Assembly (NCBI GenBank): GCA_903887415.1
Contig: CAISPO010000053.1
Coordinates: forward strand, 1-38,001
Direction: 5' to 3'
DNA length: 38,001 nt
DNA from: an uncultured Bacteroidota bacterium
Lineage (GTDB): Bacteria; Bacteroidota; Bacteroidia; Chitinophagales; Chitinophagaceae
The notes beneath the pieces are model-generated. The model saw nothing but the letters and a program-made list of their open reading frames with translations. It did not search any database and was not told where the DNA came from. The position numbers were made by a program, and so were the translations under genes. Each line of letters begins with the position of its first letter. The stretch's first letter is position 1. Positions 7,973-16,521 of the stretch are shown piece after piece.

Positions 7973-8998
7973 TTATAGGGGGTGAATATCCGACAAAATT
8001 TTCTTAAAATATGCTATTGTGTCGATAAAAGATGTTTTTGTCCGCCCTCCGGATGCATTAAAGTGCCCGCCGCCATCAAAATAATTTTTAGCAAAGGAAC
8101 TCACGTCAAAATCTCCCTTGCTCCTGAATGAAAGTTTTACTTCGTCCGTGCGCTCTGTGATGAGTGTTGCAAATTTAATCCCTGCTATGCTGAGCGGATA
8201 ATTCACTAATCCTTCTGTATCACCGTTCTGCGCCTTAAAAAGGTTAAGGTCTTTGCGGGACAAGGCAATGAGGGCTGAATTATATTTACGGAACACTTCC
8301 ATTTTTTCAATAAGCACATAGCCAAGAAACCGCATACGCCCTTCGCTCCACGAGTCATAAACTTCTTCGTGTATGCGGGTATGATCCAATCCGTGGCGCA
8401 TAAGGTCGGCTATCATGGTGTGTACGGCAGCAGAAGTTATCGGGAATTTGAAAGAACCTGTATCTGTCATTACCCCGGTGTACAGGCAGGTAGCAATATC
8501 CAGGTCTATCAGATTGTTGTCGCCGCAAAGGTTTATGAAATCATACACCATTTCGCAGGTGCTGCTTTTTTCTGGTATGCTCACACCATAATCCCATACT
8601 GGTTTCGGGAACAGGTGGTGATCTATTAAAACTTTAGGTTGCGTGGCTGCGGCAAGTGCCTGCTCCAGGTGCTTGGTGCGGTTAAAATCATTGAAGTCAA
8701 CACAAAACACCAGGTCGGCGTTGGCTAATGCTTCAAGTGATTCTTTAGGCTGCGCTTCATAGTTCAGCATTGTGGCAACGCCAGGCATCCAGGCCAGAAA
8801 ATCGGGGATTTCACCTGGCGATACAGGTGTTACGTGATGGCCTTTTTTTGTAAGATAATGAGACAACGCCAGCATACTACCTATCGCATCGCCATCAGGT
8901 TTGTGATGCGTTGTGATAAATATTTTCCTGGGTGTACTAAGTAAAGGAAAAACGTCTTGTATTGGCTGCATTATCCGTTCCCTTAATCCACTCCACAT
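7973..8998 (-). CDS. nrnA: DHH-family phosphoesterase, NrnA-like oligoribonuclease/pAp phosphatase
   Basis: 341 residues. The DHH subfamily motifs are clear: HHKPDGDAIGS near residue 31, FCVDFND, the LIDHH motif near 125, MTDTGSFK, and the C-terminal DHHA1 glycine-rich GGGHFNASGG near 310. NrnA-type enzymes degrade nano-RNAs and dephosphorylate pAp. The first ATG (8998) adds MWSGLRERI; a second ATG at 8971 gives MQPIQDVFPLLSTPRK, which fits homologue N-termini better. A TACTTTTG promoter element lies just upstream, and both starts follow the expected transcription start. It heads the minus-strand run into the FKBP genes. Confidence 0.88.
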   Translation of the reverse strand: MWSGLRERIMQPIQDVFPLLSTPRKIFITTHHKPDGDAIGSMLALSHYLTKKGHHVTPVSPGEIPDFLAWMPGVATMLNYEAQPKESLEALANADLVFCVDFNDFNRTKHLEQALAAATQPKVLIDHHLFPKPVWDYGVSIPEKSSTCEMVYDFINLCGDNNLIDLDIATCLYTGVMTDTGSFKFPITSAAVHTMIADLMRHGLDHTRIHEEVYDSWSEGRMRFLGYVLIEKMEVFRKYNSALIALSRKDLNLFKAQNGDTEGLVNYPLSIAGIKFATLITERTDEVKLSFRSKGDFDVSSFAKNYFDGGGHFNASGGRTKTSFIDTIAYFKKILSDIHPL

Positions 8999-9021
8999 TG
9001 GAGTTTTTTCATTTGGGAGTG

Positions 9022-9029
9022 CAAAAGTA
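9022..9029 (-). promoter_or_regulatory. Putative nrnA -7 promoter element
   Basis: TACTTTTG on the minus strand, followed by CACTCCC. It matches TAnnTTTG and lies 23 bases upstream of the first ATG, a normal 5' leader distance. Confidence 0.55.
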
Positions 9030-9172
9030 CGTTTTCTAATGAAATACTTATCTTTTTTACATTGTATAAGCGTTAAAAATTGAAGGATAAAGGTTAAAAC
9101 TGATTGAAAGGATAGGGTATTAACTGCAGGTAATAAAAGATGCGGTTTTCTTTATTTCATACTTTTTTAACT

Positions 9173-9201
9173 TTTGCCTCCTGTCATTTCCTATACCTTT
9201 G
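9173..9201 (+). promoter_or_regulatory. Putative ndk promoter (TTTG-N17-TACCTTTG)
   Basis: A TTTG at 9173-9176 precedes TACCTTTG at 9194-9201 with 17 bases between, close to the Bacteroidota -33/-7 arrangement. It lies 23 bases before the ndk ATG. Confidence 0.55.
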
Positions 9202-9224
9202 CCGCATTAATTAAAAAACAACCT

Positions 9225-9641
9225 ATGACGAATCGTACATTCACGATGATTAAGCCAGATGCGGTAAAAGCCGGAAATATTGGCAACATTTTACAAATGA
9301 TCAATGCCGCCGGTTTTCGCATTGTCGCTATGAAATATCTGCAGATCAGCAGGCAGCAGGCGGAAAAATTTTATGAGATACATGCTGCACGTCCATTCTA
9401 CGGCGAGCTGACGGAATTTATGAGCAGCGGGCCGATCGTTGCTGCAATTCTTGAAAAAGATAATGCTGTAGCTGACTTTCGCAAGCTGATAGGAGCTACT
9501 AATCCTGCGCAGGCCGAGGAAGGCACTATCCGTAAAAAATATGCAGCATCCATAGGCGAGAACGCGGTGCATGGCTCTGATAGCGATGATAATGCTAAAA
9601 TAGAAGGTGATTTCTTCTTTAACGGTTTAGAGCGGTTTTGA
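9225..9641 (+). CDS. ndk: Nucleoside diphosphate kinase
   Basis: 138 residues from the ATG at 9225 ([14 protein letters not shown]). It transfers the gamma-phosphate of ATP to NDPs through a phosphohistidine. NDK hallmarks are MIKPDAV at the N-terminus, [18 protein letters not shown], and NAVHGSDS with the catalytic His at residue 116. Length matches the family (about 140). An upstream in-frame ATG at 9174 would add 17 residues not seen in NDKs and would place the promoter inside the gene, so 9225 is preferred. It is monocistronic, with its own promoter and terminator. Confidence 0.97.
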   Translation: MTNRTFTMIKPDAVKAGNIGNILQMINAAGFRIVAMKYLQISRQQAEKFYEIHAARPFYGELTEFMSSGPIVAAILEKDNAVADFRKLIGATNPAQAEEGTIRKKYAASIGENAVHGSDSDDNAKIEGDFFFNGLERF

Positions 9642-9664
9642 TAAATTCTTTGACTGATAATTCC

Positions 9665-9699
9665 AGGCCATCCCAGATACGGGGTGGCCTTTGTTTTTA
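9665..9699 (+). terminator. ndk intrinsic terminator
   Basis: The stem AGGCCATCCC / GGGGTGGCCT (one G-T wobble) has a 6-base loop and is followed by TTGTTTTTA. It lies 24 bases after the ndk stop and just before the end of the convergent HD-domain gene. Confidence 0.8.
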
Positions 9700-9708
9700 G
9701 AAAGGATA

Positions 9709-10305
9709 TCAGCTTACATAGGGCTTGTCCATTATGCGTTGCTTCACCATTGCAATGTATTCATCTTTCTTCGCCTTACGGAGCCGTTTTGCAGATTCTG
9801 TAAAGTAGTGGTGGTTCTCCAGGAATCGCACTTGCATACGGTTCCAGTCATTTTCATTGTTAACTACATCGTACATGCAGAGCTCCTCATAGAGCCCATT
9901 GCCTATTTTGAAAAAATCTTCCCGGCCAAGATAGTCCAGGTCGCTGTCGCAAATGATTTGTTCAAGAAGTGTATGTGGTGTTTGCGGCACTTTGGTGGCC
10001 ATGATCATGCCGCAGATACGTTCTATCTGTTCCGGGCTGTAACCGAAATCTGGTAGGTGTTTGTTGGCGATCTCGCAGGAAACGGTTTCATGTTCGTGGA
10101 GCTGCCAGATGAATCCTGAATCATGGAACAATACAGCAGTAAGCAGTAAGGTAAGCTCTTCGCCTTTTACCTTTTCCATCTTCGCCAGTTTTTGTGCCGA
10201 CCGGTACACGTCTTTTATATGCTTCGTACTATGATAGGTAAGACTGTGGGGCAGCTCATGTTTGAGCTTATCCAGTATGAATTTTTTTACCCGTTTAAAT
10301 TCCAT
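9709..10305 (-). CDS. HD-domain protein (putative metal-dependent phosphohydrolase)
   Basis: 198 residues from the ATG at 10305 (MEFKRVKKFILDKL). HD-domain residues are visible: His in LTYHSTKHIKDV, the HD pair in AVLFHDSGF, His in LHEHETVS, and Asp in IICDSDLDYLG. This matches the metal-binding pattern of HD hydrolases acting on nucleotides or phosphates. The C-terminal half (LYEELCMYDVVNNENDWNRMQVRFLENHHYFTESAKRLR) is seen in stand-alone Bacteroidota HD proteins. An upstream TTG/ATG extension to 10368 is possible but adds a poorly conserved stretch. Substrate unknown. It converges on ndk. Confidence 0.8.
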   Translation of the reverse strand: MEFKRVKKFILDKLKHELPHSLTYHSTKHIKDVYRSAQKLAKMEKVKGEELTLLLTAVLFHDSGFIWQLHEHETVSCEIANKHLPDFGYSPEQIERICGMIMATKVPQTPHTLLEQIICDSDLDYLGREDFFKIGNGLYEELCMYDVVNNENDWNRMQVRFLENHHYFTESAKRLRKAKKDEYIAMVKQRIMDKPYVS

Positions 10306-10452
10306 AGCGCCGGATTTAATATGACTGATATCTGCCTGCTTAAATATTGTGCCACATGCGTGGAACATCCACTATTTTCATCATCATAAATGTAATAAAT
10401 AGTATTAATAAAATGGTATTGGGGAAAATTGTTTTTGTAAAGAGTCAATAAA

Positions 10453-10490
10453 AAATGCCCCATCCCGATAGCTATCGGGACAGGGCATTT
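10453..10490 (-). terminator. Hairpin terminator downstream of the DksA-like gene
   Basis: The outer stem AAATGCCC / GGGCATTT encloses a perfect 18-bp palindrome (TCCCGATAG / CTATCGGGA), with a CA/CA internal loop. On the minus strand it is followed by a T-rich stretch (TTTTTATTGA), fitting termination of the ileS-dksA-like transcript that ends at 10520. The TCCCGATAGCTATCGGGA core is a type of palindrome I associate with dispersed intergenic repeats in this phylum. Confidence 0.75.
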
Positions 10491-10519
10491 GGAGTTTGTA
10501 TTTTCCTTTTTGGAATTTC

Positions 10520-11728
10520 TTAATTCTGTTTCGAAGCCATCATCTTCTTAGCTTCTATGCTAAGTGTAGCATGTGGCACAGCACGCAGGCGGGCTTTATC
10601 GATAAGCTTGCCGGTGACGCGGCAGATACCGTAAGTTTTATTCTCTATACGTACCAATGCTTTTTCCAGGTGGCTCATAAACTGTATCTGGCGGCTGGCA
10701 AGCTGTGCCAGTTGCTCACGCTCCATGGCTCCGCTGCCATCTTCCATGTTCATGTAGCGGTTCTCTGTATCTTCTGTGCCGGCTTCATCTTTGCGGGTTA
10801 TGAGGCCCTGCAGGTAATTCAGCTCTTTGCGTGCTGCTTCCAGGCGCTGCGTGATAATGTCCCTGAATTCATTCAGGTCTTCATCGCTGTAGCGGTAGGC
10901 AGGCCCTTGCTGTTCTTTAGGTTCGTCAAGTATAGACCGGTATGTTTCCGGCTGATAAGTAACCATAGTGTTGCCGTTACCTTGCTGCTTTGATTTATCT
11001 ACCATGCGGCGATGTGCAATGATCACGTTTGGTTTTTTCTCGGTCGTACGTGCGGCCGGAGTAGCCATAGGGCGAGGGGCTCCGGGTATCGCTTTCACAG
11101 GCACCTGGCTCAAAGTCAGCGTTTTTTTCTTAGCGGCTGGTGCTTTTCTAACGCTTTCTGCCGGCTTTGGCGCGGCTGCAACTGGTTTCACTGGTTCTGC
11201 TTTCTTTGCAGCAGGCGTTGGTTTTGCAGGCGCTTTAGCTACCGGTTTTACCGGTGCTTTGGGCGCTGGTTTTGCGGGCGCTTTGGCAACTGGTTTTGCG
11301 GGCGTTTTGGCTGCTGGTTTTACTGGTGCTTTAGGTGCTGGTTTTGTTACCACGGCTTTCTTTACCACAGGTGCTGCTTTTTTTGCAGGCGCTTTTTTAG
11401 GTGCTTCCTTTTTCTTCGCAGGCGCTGATTTCTTGGCTATTGGTGCTGATTTTTTCTTATTCACAGTTTGTTTGCTATTGTTTTTGTCTGTTTTTACAAT
11501 GGGTTTCGCTTTCGCGGCCGGCGCATTTTTGGCCGCGGGCTTGCTGGCTTTCTTAGCGGGTGCCGCCTTCTTTGGTGCTGCGGCCACTTTTTTGGCTGCA
11601 GGTTTTGCCGATTTAGACTTTACATCCTTATTGGCCACGGCTTTTGCAGCAGGTGCAGCTTTTTTTGCAGCCGCTACCGGCTTTACAGTTTTAGAGGGCT
11701 TGGCTGCCTTATTTTTCTTTATAGCCAT
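10520..11728 (-). CDS. DksA/TraR-family protein with long histone-H1-like tail
   Basis: 402 residues. Residues 1-215 are almost only Lys, Ala, Pro and Val, in KKAAPAKK and KAPAKPxxK repeats like bacterial H1/Hc1 tails. A spacer follows (IIAHRRMVDKSKQQGN). The DksA/TraR domain runs from about 278 (YRYSDEDLNEFRDII), with the acidic coiled-coil tip region DGSGAMEREQLAQL and the finger-like segment YGICRVTGKLIDKARLRAVPHATLS. Only one of the four zinc-finger cysteines remains (GIC), so zinc binding is unlikely; this fits Bacteroidota DksA-like proteins I recall. The combination suggests a DNA- or nucleoid-associated regulator of RNA polymerase. It starts 5 bases after the ileS stop, so it is probably cotranscribed. 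Confidence 0.85.
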   Translation of the reverse strand: MAIKKNKAAKPSKTVKPVAAAKKAAPAAKAVANKDVKSKSAKPAAKKVAAAPKKAAPAKKASKPAAKNAPAAKAKPIVKTDKNNSKQTVNKKKSAPIAKKSAPAKKKEAPKKAPAKKAAPVVKKAVVTKPAPKAPVKPAAKTPAKPVAKAPAKPAPKAPVKPVAKAPAKPTPAAKKAEPVKPVAAAPKPAESVRKAPAAKKKTLTLSQVPVKAIPGAPRPMATPAARTTEKKPNVIIAHRRMVDKSKQQGNGNTMVTYQPETYRSILDEPKEQQGPAYRYSDEDLNEFRDIITQRLEAARKELNYLQGLITRKDEAGTEDTENRYMNMEDGSGAMEREQLAQLASRQIQFMSHLEKALVRIENKTYGICRVTGKLIDKARLRAVPHATLSIEAKKMMASKQN

Positions 11729-11733
11729 GGCTT

Positions 11734-14700
11734 TTAAGATGTTTTAGATATAAGAATATTGAGCTTTACATCGTTTACTTCGATCTCTGTTCCGTTATCA
11801 ATTCCTGTCTCAATTTCTATCCTATCTGCTAAAATTTCCGCGCAAATATAGTCATTATGTTTAATTATCGCATCCCTCAGTGATTTATAGTCTTTAATAT
11901 GAACTATTATTCTATCTGTGAGATCCAAACCGCTGTCTTTTCTCAGCTTCTGGATCTTATTTACCAGTTCGCGGGCATTACCTTCTTCCTCAAGTTGAGG
12001 GGAAACTGTGATGTCGAGCGCTACTGTGAGGCTATCTTTATTGGCTACTGACCATCCAGGTATGTCATCCGCTATTATATCCACATCGGTTATCAGTATC
12101 TCAACAGGCTCATTATCAATATGAAAAACGAAAGTTTTTTGTTTTTCAAGAGCGCTAATGTCGTGCTGGCTCATTTGGGCTATAGCGGCGGCCACACTTT
12201 TCATTTTTGCGCCCGTACGTGCGCCCAGCGTCTTGAAATTTGCCTTTATTTTTTTGCTGATAAATCCTTCGGTATCGCCCAGGTACTCTATTTCCTTAAT
12301 ATTAACCTCGCTTTTTATCAGCTCTTCTATCTTGCCTATTTGCTCTTTAGTATGGCTGTCCAAAACCGGTATCAATATTTTTGACAACGGCTGGCGGACT
12401 TTTATATTTACTTTCTTTCTTATGGATAATACCAACGAGCAAATATCCTGTGCAAGCTTCATGCGTTCTTCCAGTTCCGCATTTATACAGCCTTCATCAG
12501 CTACCGGGAAATCTGCCAAGTGCACAGATTTGCATTTGCTGCGGCTGGAAACGCAATCCAAGTTAGTAAACAGCCAGTCGGCAAAGAATGGGGCTATGGG
12601 CGCCATAAGCAATGACAGGGTTTCCAGGCACTCATACAGCGTTTGGTAAGCGCATATCTTATCGTGCTCATATTCGCCTTTCCAGAACCGGCGGCGGCAA
12701 AGGCGCACATACCAGTTGCTCAACTGCTCATCCAGGAAGAACTCCATAGCCCTGCCTGCCTGGGTAGGCTCGTAATCTTCCAGCGCTGCGGTCACATCTT
12801 TTATGAGTGTATTCAGCGAAGAAAGTATCCAGCGGTCTATTTCCGGACGATCATTCACAGGAATATATTTTTCCTTAAAAGTGAAATGGTCCACATTGGC
12901 GTAGAGCGCAAAGAACTGGTAGGTATTATATAATGTGCCGAAATATTTCCGCTGCACTTCCTTGATGCCCTCAAGGTCAAAACGTAAGCTATCCCACGGA
13001 GATGCATTGGTGATAAGGTACCAGCGGGTGGCATCCGCGCTGTATTTTTCTATCGTTTCGAATGGGTCAATAACATTGCCCACGCGCTTGCTCATTTTGT
13101 TGCCGTTCTTATCCAGCACCAAGCCATTGCTTACTACCGTTTTATAAGCTACACTGTCAAACAGCATCACACCCAGTGCATGGAGTGTATAAAACCAACC
13201 TCTCGTCTGGTCAACCCCTTCGGCTATAAAGTCGGCAGGGAAATTTTTCTTTATGTCTTTATGCGGGTGTTTCTCAAAAGGGTAGTGCAACTGGGCATAC
13301 GGCATTGCGCCGCTGTCGAACCAAACATCTATCAGGTCTGGTTCTCTTCTCATTGGCTGGCCGCTGTCTGATACCAGCACGATTTGATCTACAAATGGCT
13401 TGTGCAGGTCCAGGTCTTCTTTGCGGGTTGGCTTAAAGGTAAGTGTTCCTGTCACATCATGATATGGATTCTCGCCCCGTGTTTCCTCCAGCAGTTGGTT
13501 CAGCCCCAGCGCCTTATTTGCTTTCTGGGCTTCATCCACTAATTCCTGGATACTGCCTATGCACTTCACAGAGCCATCGTCACTTACCCATACCGGCAAT
13601 GGAGTGCCCCAGAAGCGGCTGCGGCTCAGATTCCAGTCCACCATATTCTCCAGCCAGTTGCCAAAGCGGCCTTCGCCGGTTGCCTTAGGCTTCCAGTTGA
13701 TCGTTTTGTTCAGCTCTATCATCCTGTCCTTTACGGCAGTAGTGCGTATGAACCAGGCATCCAGCGGATAATATATGATTGGCTTATCGGTGCGCCAGCA
13801 GTGCGGATAGGTGTGCTCGTATTTCTCTACTTTAAAGGCGTGGCCGCTCAGCTTCAGCTTCACAGCTATATCCACGTCCACATCTTTATAGTCAGGGTCG
13901 TTTTTATAATTCTTCACATACCTGCCGCTGAACTCCCCGGTATAGTCGTTGAACTTACCTTCTTTGTCCACCATTATCAGTATGCCGATATTGTTCTTCT
14001 TGCCCACACGGTAGTCATCTGCGCCAAAGGCTGGGGCAGTATGCACTATGCCGGTACCATCTTCTGTGGTCACAAAGTCGCCCAGTATCACGCGCCATGG
14101 GTCACCACCGGCTATCTCGCGGGTGTTGCCATCGCAATGCAGTAATTGATCATACCGCAGGCCTTCCAGTGCGCTGCCCTTAAATTCGTGTATTATCTTC
14201 CAGGGGAGTATTTTGCTTTCGCTGGTATATATAGTAAAATCGAACTCTTCCCCTTCCGGTTTAAAATATTTGCTTACCAGCGCCTTGGCAAGGATCACAT
14301 TGCAAGGTTGGTGCGTATATGGGTTAAAGGTCTGAACCAATACATAATCTATATTGGGCCCTACCGTGAGCCCGCAATTGCTGGGCAGCGTCCATGGGGT
14401 GGTGGTCCACGCCATAAAGAAAACCGCAGCTGCCTTCTCCGCCTCTATGAGTCCGCCGCCTATCGGCATTTTCACAAAAGGTTCCCATGCACCGAGGGCT
14501 ATATTCTGCAAGTCAAATTGAAGCGGATTGAGAAACTCTATGTCGCCATCCCGCTCAGACTTCGCAGGTATCAGCCTGAACATCGCCACTACCGTAGTAT
14601 CCTTCACATCCTTGTAGGTGCCGGGCTGGTTAAGTTCGTGGCTGCTGAGCCCGGTGCCGGCTGCGGGAGAGTAGGGTTGTATGCTAACGCTTTTATAGAG

Positions 14701-15216
14701 CAGGTCTTTATTATACAGTTCTTTAAGCGCCCACCAGAGTGTTTCTATATACTCATTGTCGAAGGTCACATAAGGGTTGGTCATGTCCACCCAATAGCCC
14801 ATCTTCTCGGTGATCTCTTCCCACTTATCTTTATAGCGCATTACCACCTCGCGGCACTTCTTATTATAATCTTCTACGCTTATCTTTTTGCCTATATCTT
14901 CCTTGGTAATGCCCAGTTCTTTTTCCACACCCAGCTCCACTGGCAGGCCATGGGTATCCCAGCCAGCTTTTCGGTTTACCTGGTAGCCCTGCATGGTTTT
15001 GTAGCGGCAGACGAGGTCCTTCAGGGTACGCGAAATGACATGATGTATCCCTGGCAACCCGTTGGCACTGGGTGGGCCCTCATAAAACACAAATGGCTCC
15101 GCACCATCGCGCAGCTTCACACTCTCATTGAAAGTATGCTCCGCCTTCCATTTAGCCAGGTATTCCTGCTCAATGGATGGCATATTCAATCCTTTATATT
15201 CGTTGTATTTGCTCAT
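11734..15216 (-). CDS. ileS: Isoleucyl-tRNA synthetase, eukaryote-like (IleS2) type
   Basis: 1160 residues from the ATG at 15216 (MSKYNEYKGLNMPS). Class I motifs: the HIGH-equivalent PGIHHV at residues 55-60 and KMSKR near 707 (NGNKMSKRVGN). The CP1 editing domain lies between them (TTPWTLPSN, GDFVTTEDGTGIVHTAPAFG), with an anticodon-binding domain and long C-terminal region after. The GIHH signature and length above 1100 place it with the IleS2/eukaryote-like clade, known for low mupirocin sensitivity; that property is inferred. A TTG at 15231 is in frame but less likely as a start. The leader contains a terminator-like hairpin. Confidence 0.96.
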   Translation of the reverse strand: MSKYNEYKGLNMPSIEQEYLAKWKAEHTFNESVKLRDGAEPFVFYEGPPSANGLPGIHHVISRTLKDLVCRYKTMQGYQVNRKAGWDTHGLPVELGVEKELGITKEDIGKKISVEDYNKKCREVVMRYKDKWEEITEKMGYWVDMTNPYVTFDNEYIETLWWALKELYNKDLLYKSVSIQPYSPAAGTGLSSHELNQPGTYKDVKDTTVVAMFRLIPAKSERDGDIEFLNPLQFDLQNIALGAWEPFVKMPIGGGLIEAEKAAAVFFMAWTTTPWTLPSNCGLTVGPNIDYVLVQTFNPYTHQPCNVILAKALVSKYFKPEGEEFDFTIYTSESKILPWKIIHEFKGSALEGLRYDQLLHCDGNTREIAGGDPWRVILGDFVTTEDGTGIVHTAPAFGADDYRVGKKNNIGILIMVDKEGKFNDYTGEFSGRYVKNYKNDPDYKDVDVDIAVKLKLSGHAFKVEKYEHTYPHCWRTDKPIIYYPLDAWFIRTTAVKDRMIELNKTINWKPKATGEGRFGNWLENMVDWNLSRSRFWGTPLPVWVSDDGSVKCIGSIQELVDEAQKANKALGLNQLLEETRGENPYHDVTGTLTFKPTRKEDLDLHKPFVDQIVLVSDSGQPMRREPDLIDVWFDSGAMPYAQLHYPFEKHPHKDIKKNFPADFIAEGVDQTRGWFYTLHALGVMLFDSVAYKTVVSNGLVLDKNGNKMSKRVGNVIDPFETIEKYSADATRWYLITNASPWDSLRFDLEGIKEVQRKYFGTLYNTYQFFALYANVDHFTFKEKYIPVNDRPEIDRWILSSLNTLIKDVTAALEDYEPTQAGRAMEFFLDEQLSNWYVRLCRRRFWKGEYEHDKICAYQTLYECLETLSLLMAPIAPFFADWLFTNLDCVSSRSKCKSVHLADFPVADEGCINAELEERMKLAQDICSLVLSIRKKVNIKVRQPLSKILIPVLDSHTKEQIGKIEELIKSEVNIKEIEYLGDTEGFISKKIKANFKTLGARTGAKMKSVAAAIAQMSQHDISALEKQKTFVFHIDNEPVEILITDVDIIADDIPGWSVANKDSLTVALDITVSPQLEEEGNARELVNKIQKLRKDSGLDLTDRIIVHIKDYKSLRDAIIKHNDYICAEILADRIEIETGIDNGTEIEVNDVKLNILISKTS

Positions 15217-15264
15217 TAAGTAAAAATTCAAAAGTCAAAATTCAAAAAAAAGAGAATTTGACGA

Positions 15265-15286
15265 AAAATAGCCCGCTCAGCAGGCT
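15265..15286 (-). promoter_or_regulatory. Terminator-like hairpin in the ileS leader (possible attenuator)
   Basis: Minus-strand RNA forms a 7-bp stem AGCCUGC / GCGGGCU (one U-G pair) with a UGA loop, directly followed by AUUUUU. It lies between the predicted ileS promoter (15299-15306) and the ATG (15216), so it could terminate early transcripts. It could also serve as the terminator of the upstream lipoprotein gene (stop at 15370). Confidence 0.45.
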
Positions 15287-15298
15287 TAAAAATGCGTG

Positions 15299-15306
15299 CA
15301 AAGGTA
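15299..15306 (-). promoter_or_regulatory. Putative ileS -7 promoter element
   Basis: TACCTTTG on the minus strand followed by CACGC, identical in form to the ndk element. It implies a leader of about 75 nt for ileS. Confidence 0.5.
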
Positions 15307-15369
15307 GGGAGATTATTTGGGAAAATTGAAGCAGGATTTTTTTGCATATTGAGCTTTGTGAACTCGGTT

Positions 15370-15882
15370 TTACTTGTGGATCTGAAAAGAATACCCATCG
15401 CCTCCATTACTATGGCCGAACGATATTTCGGCGATATTGTACGCAGAATCATTCATATTATAAGAAATGCTGTTTCCGCAATTTTCACATTCTCCGCCCA
15501 TATTGGGGGCGTTTGATCTGCTATCACTCCCATGGCTTAAATTCTTAAATTTATAGACCTTGCCTAGCGGAAATACTGTTACGATATAATCATAACTGTA
15601 GTCGAAATTATAGGATAGTTCGCCAACAAAACCCCAGTTGTTAATTCGGATACTTCCTGATGAATTAACCAGCGAAGTGAAAGTGCCATCTTTTACATAC
15701 TCATTAACTGTCGCAGATTGGGTGCTTGAACTGTCGAAATTTAATAAGTCGATGCCTACCAGGCTTTGGTCAACACAACTGCATTTTCCGCATGAGAGCA
15801 AGCAAGCAGAAATAAGTAAAGCGGATATTAGTGATGCAGAGCGCCATATCAGATTTCTTAATGAAATAATATGAAGATACAT
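15370..15882 (-). CDS. Hypothetical lipoprotein
   Basis: 170 residues from the ATG at 15882 (MYLHIISLRNLIWRS). It has a lipoprotein signal: basic start, hydrophobic SASLISALLISACLLSC, with the likely lipidated Cys in LLSCGKC. The mature part is rich in Ser, Asn, Tyr and Gly (SYNFDYSYDYIVTVFPLGKVYKF) with a later CENCGNS pair of cysteines. This suggests a small beta-rich surface protein. No family recognised. An alternative longer start would place 21 basic/aromatic residues before the signal and is less likely. It lies divergent from the DUF4260 gene. Confidence 0.7.
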   Translation of the reverse strand: MYLHIISLRNLIWRSASLISALLISACLLSCGKCSCVDQSLVGIDLLNFDSSSTQSATVNEYVKDGTFTSLVNSSGSIRINNWGFVGELSYNFDYSYDYIVTVFPLGKVYKFKNLSHGSDSRSNAPNMGGECENCGNSISYNMNDSAYNIAEISFGHSNGGDGYSFQIHK

Positions 15883-16016
15883 GAAATGGGTTTTACGGAT
15901 GAATATAAATATAATCTTTCGAAAGGAAAAACGATTAAAATACATTTTTTATTATCTTCCTGTCATTGAAGAAATGCTCATAGAGCCAATGACACGAGAT
16001 AATAAAATCAAACTTT

Positions 16017-16379
16017 ATGAAAAACCTTTTAAGATCAGAACAGGCCATGCAACTCGCTTTAGTAATAATTGCGCTTTATTACCAGTCAATACATTTTGCG
16101 TGGTGGCTGTGGCCAGTTCTATTTCTTGCTCCCGACCTCAGTATGGTAGGCTACCTTATAAATAGCAGGGTAGGGGCGGTGCTTTATAATATCGCTCATC
16201 ACAAAGCGGTTGCGGGAGTTTTGATCATTGCGGGAGTTGTGGGTCATTTGCATGTGGTATTATTTGTTGGCCTGTTGCTGTGGGGACATTCATCGTTCGA
16301 CCGAATAATGGGATATGGTCTCAAGTATCCCGATTCGTTTGACCATACTCATTTGGGATTTATCGGGCAGAATAAGTGA
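16017..16379 (+). CDS. DUF4260 family integral membrane protein
   Basis: 120 residues with three to four hydrophobic segments. It shows the DUF4260 pattern: WLWPVLFLAPDLSMVGYLIN, GAVLYNIAHH, and the C-terminal LLLWGHSSFDRIMGYGLKY with FDHTHLGFIGQ. The conserved His and Asp residues (AHH, HSSFDR, DHTHLG) cluster near membrane ends and could bind metal or catalyse, but no function is established. It starts 134 bases from the divergent lipoprotein gene and has no obvious operon partner. Confidence 0.85.
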   Translation: MKNLLRSEQAMQLALVIIALYYQSIHFAWWLWPVLFLAPDLSMVGYLINSRVGAVLYNIAHHKAVAGVLIIAGVVGHLHVVLFVGLLLWGHSSFDRIMGYGLKYPDSFDHTHLGFIGQNK

Positions 16380-16473
16380 GTTCTTTTATTTTTTTGTGGC
16401 GAGAGGTTAATTTTGTTGGGTATATACAGAAGTGCTGCATTACGGCCACCTTTCATATGCGAAAATAATGGCG

Positions 16474-16481
16474 TAAATTTG
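16474..16481 (+). promoter_or_regulatory. Putative -7 element for the sensor kinase gene
   Basis: TAAATTTG followed by CGTTAAC, an exact TAnnTTTG match, 40 bases upstream of the kinase ATG. Confidence 0.5.
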
Positions 16482-16521
16482 CGTTAACTAATCAATTGCA
16501 ATTAATTGTAAAAGACGTCGA

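Noticed and set aside
10968-11747. 259-residue plus-strand ORF rich in Ala, Gly and Phe
   Set aside because: It is the antisense shadow of the Lys/Ala/Pro repeats of the DksA-like tail; no start signals or family match.
14146-15219. 357-residue plus-strand ORF
   Set aside because: Opposite-strand shadow of ileS, whose motifs and length are convincing.
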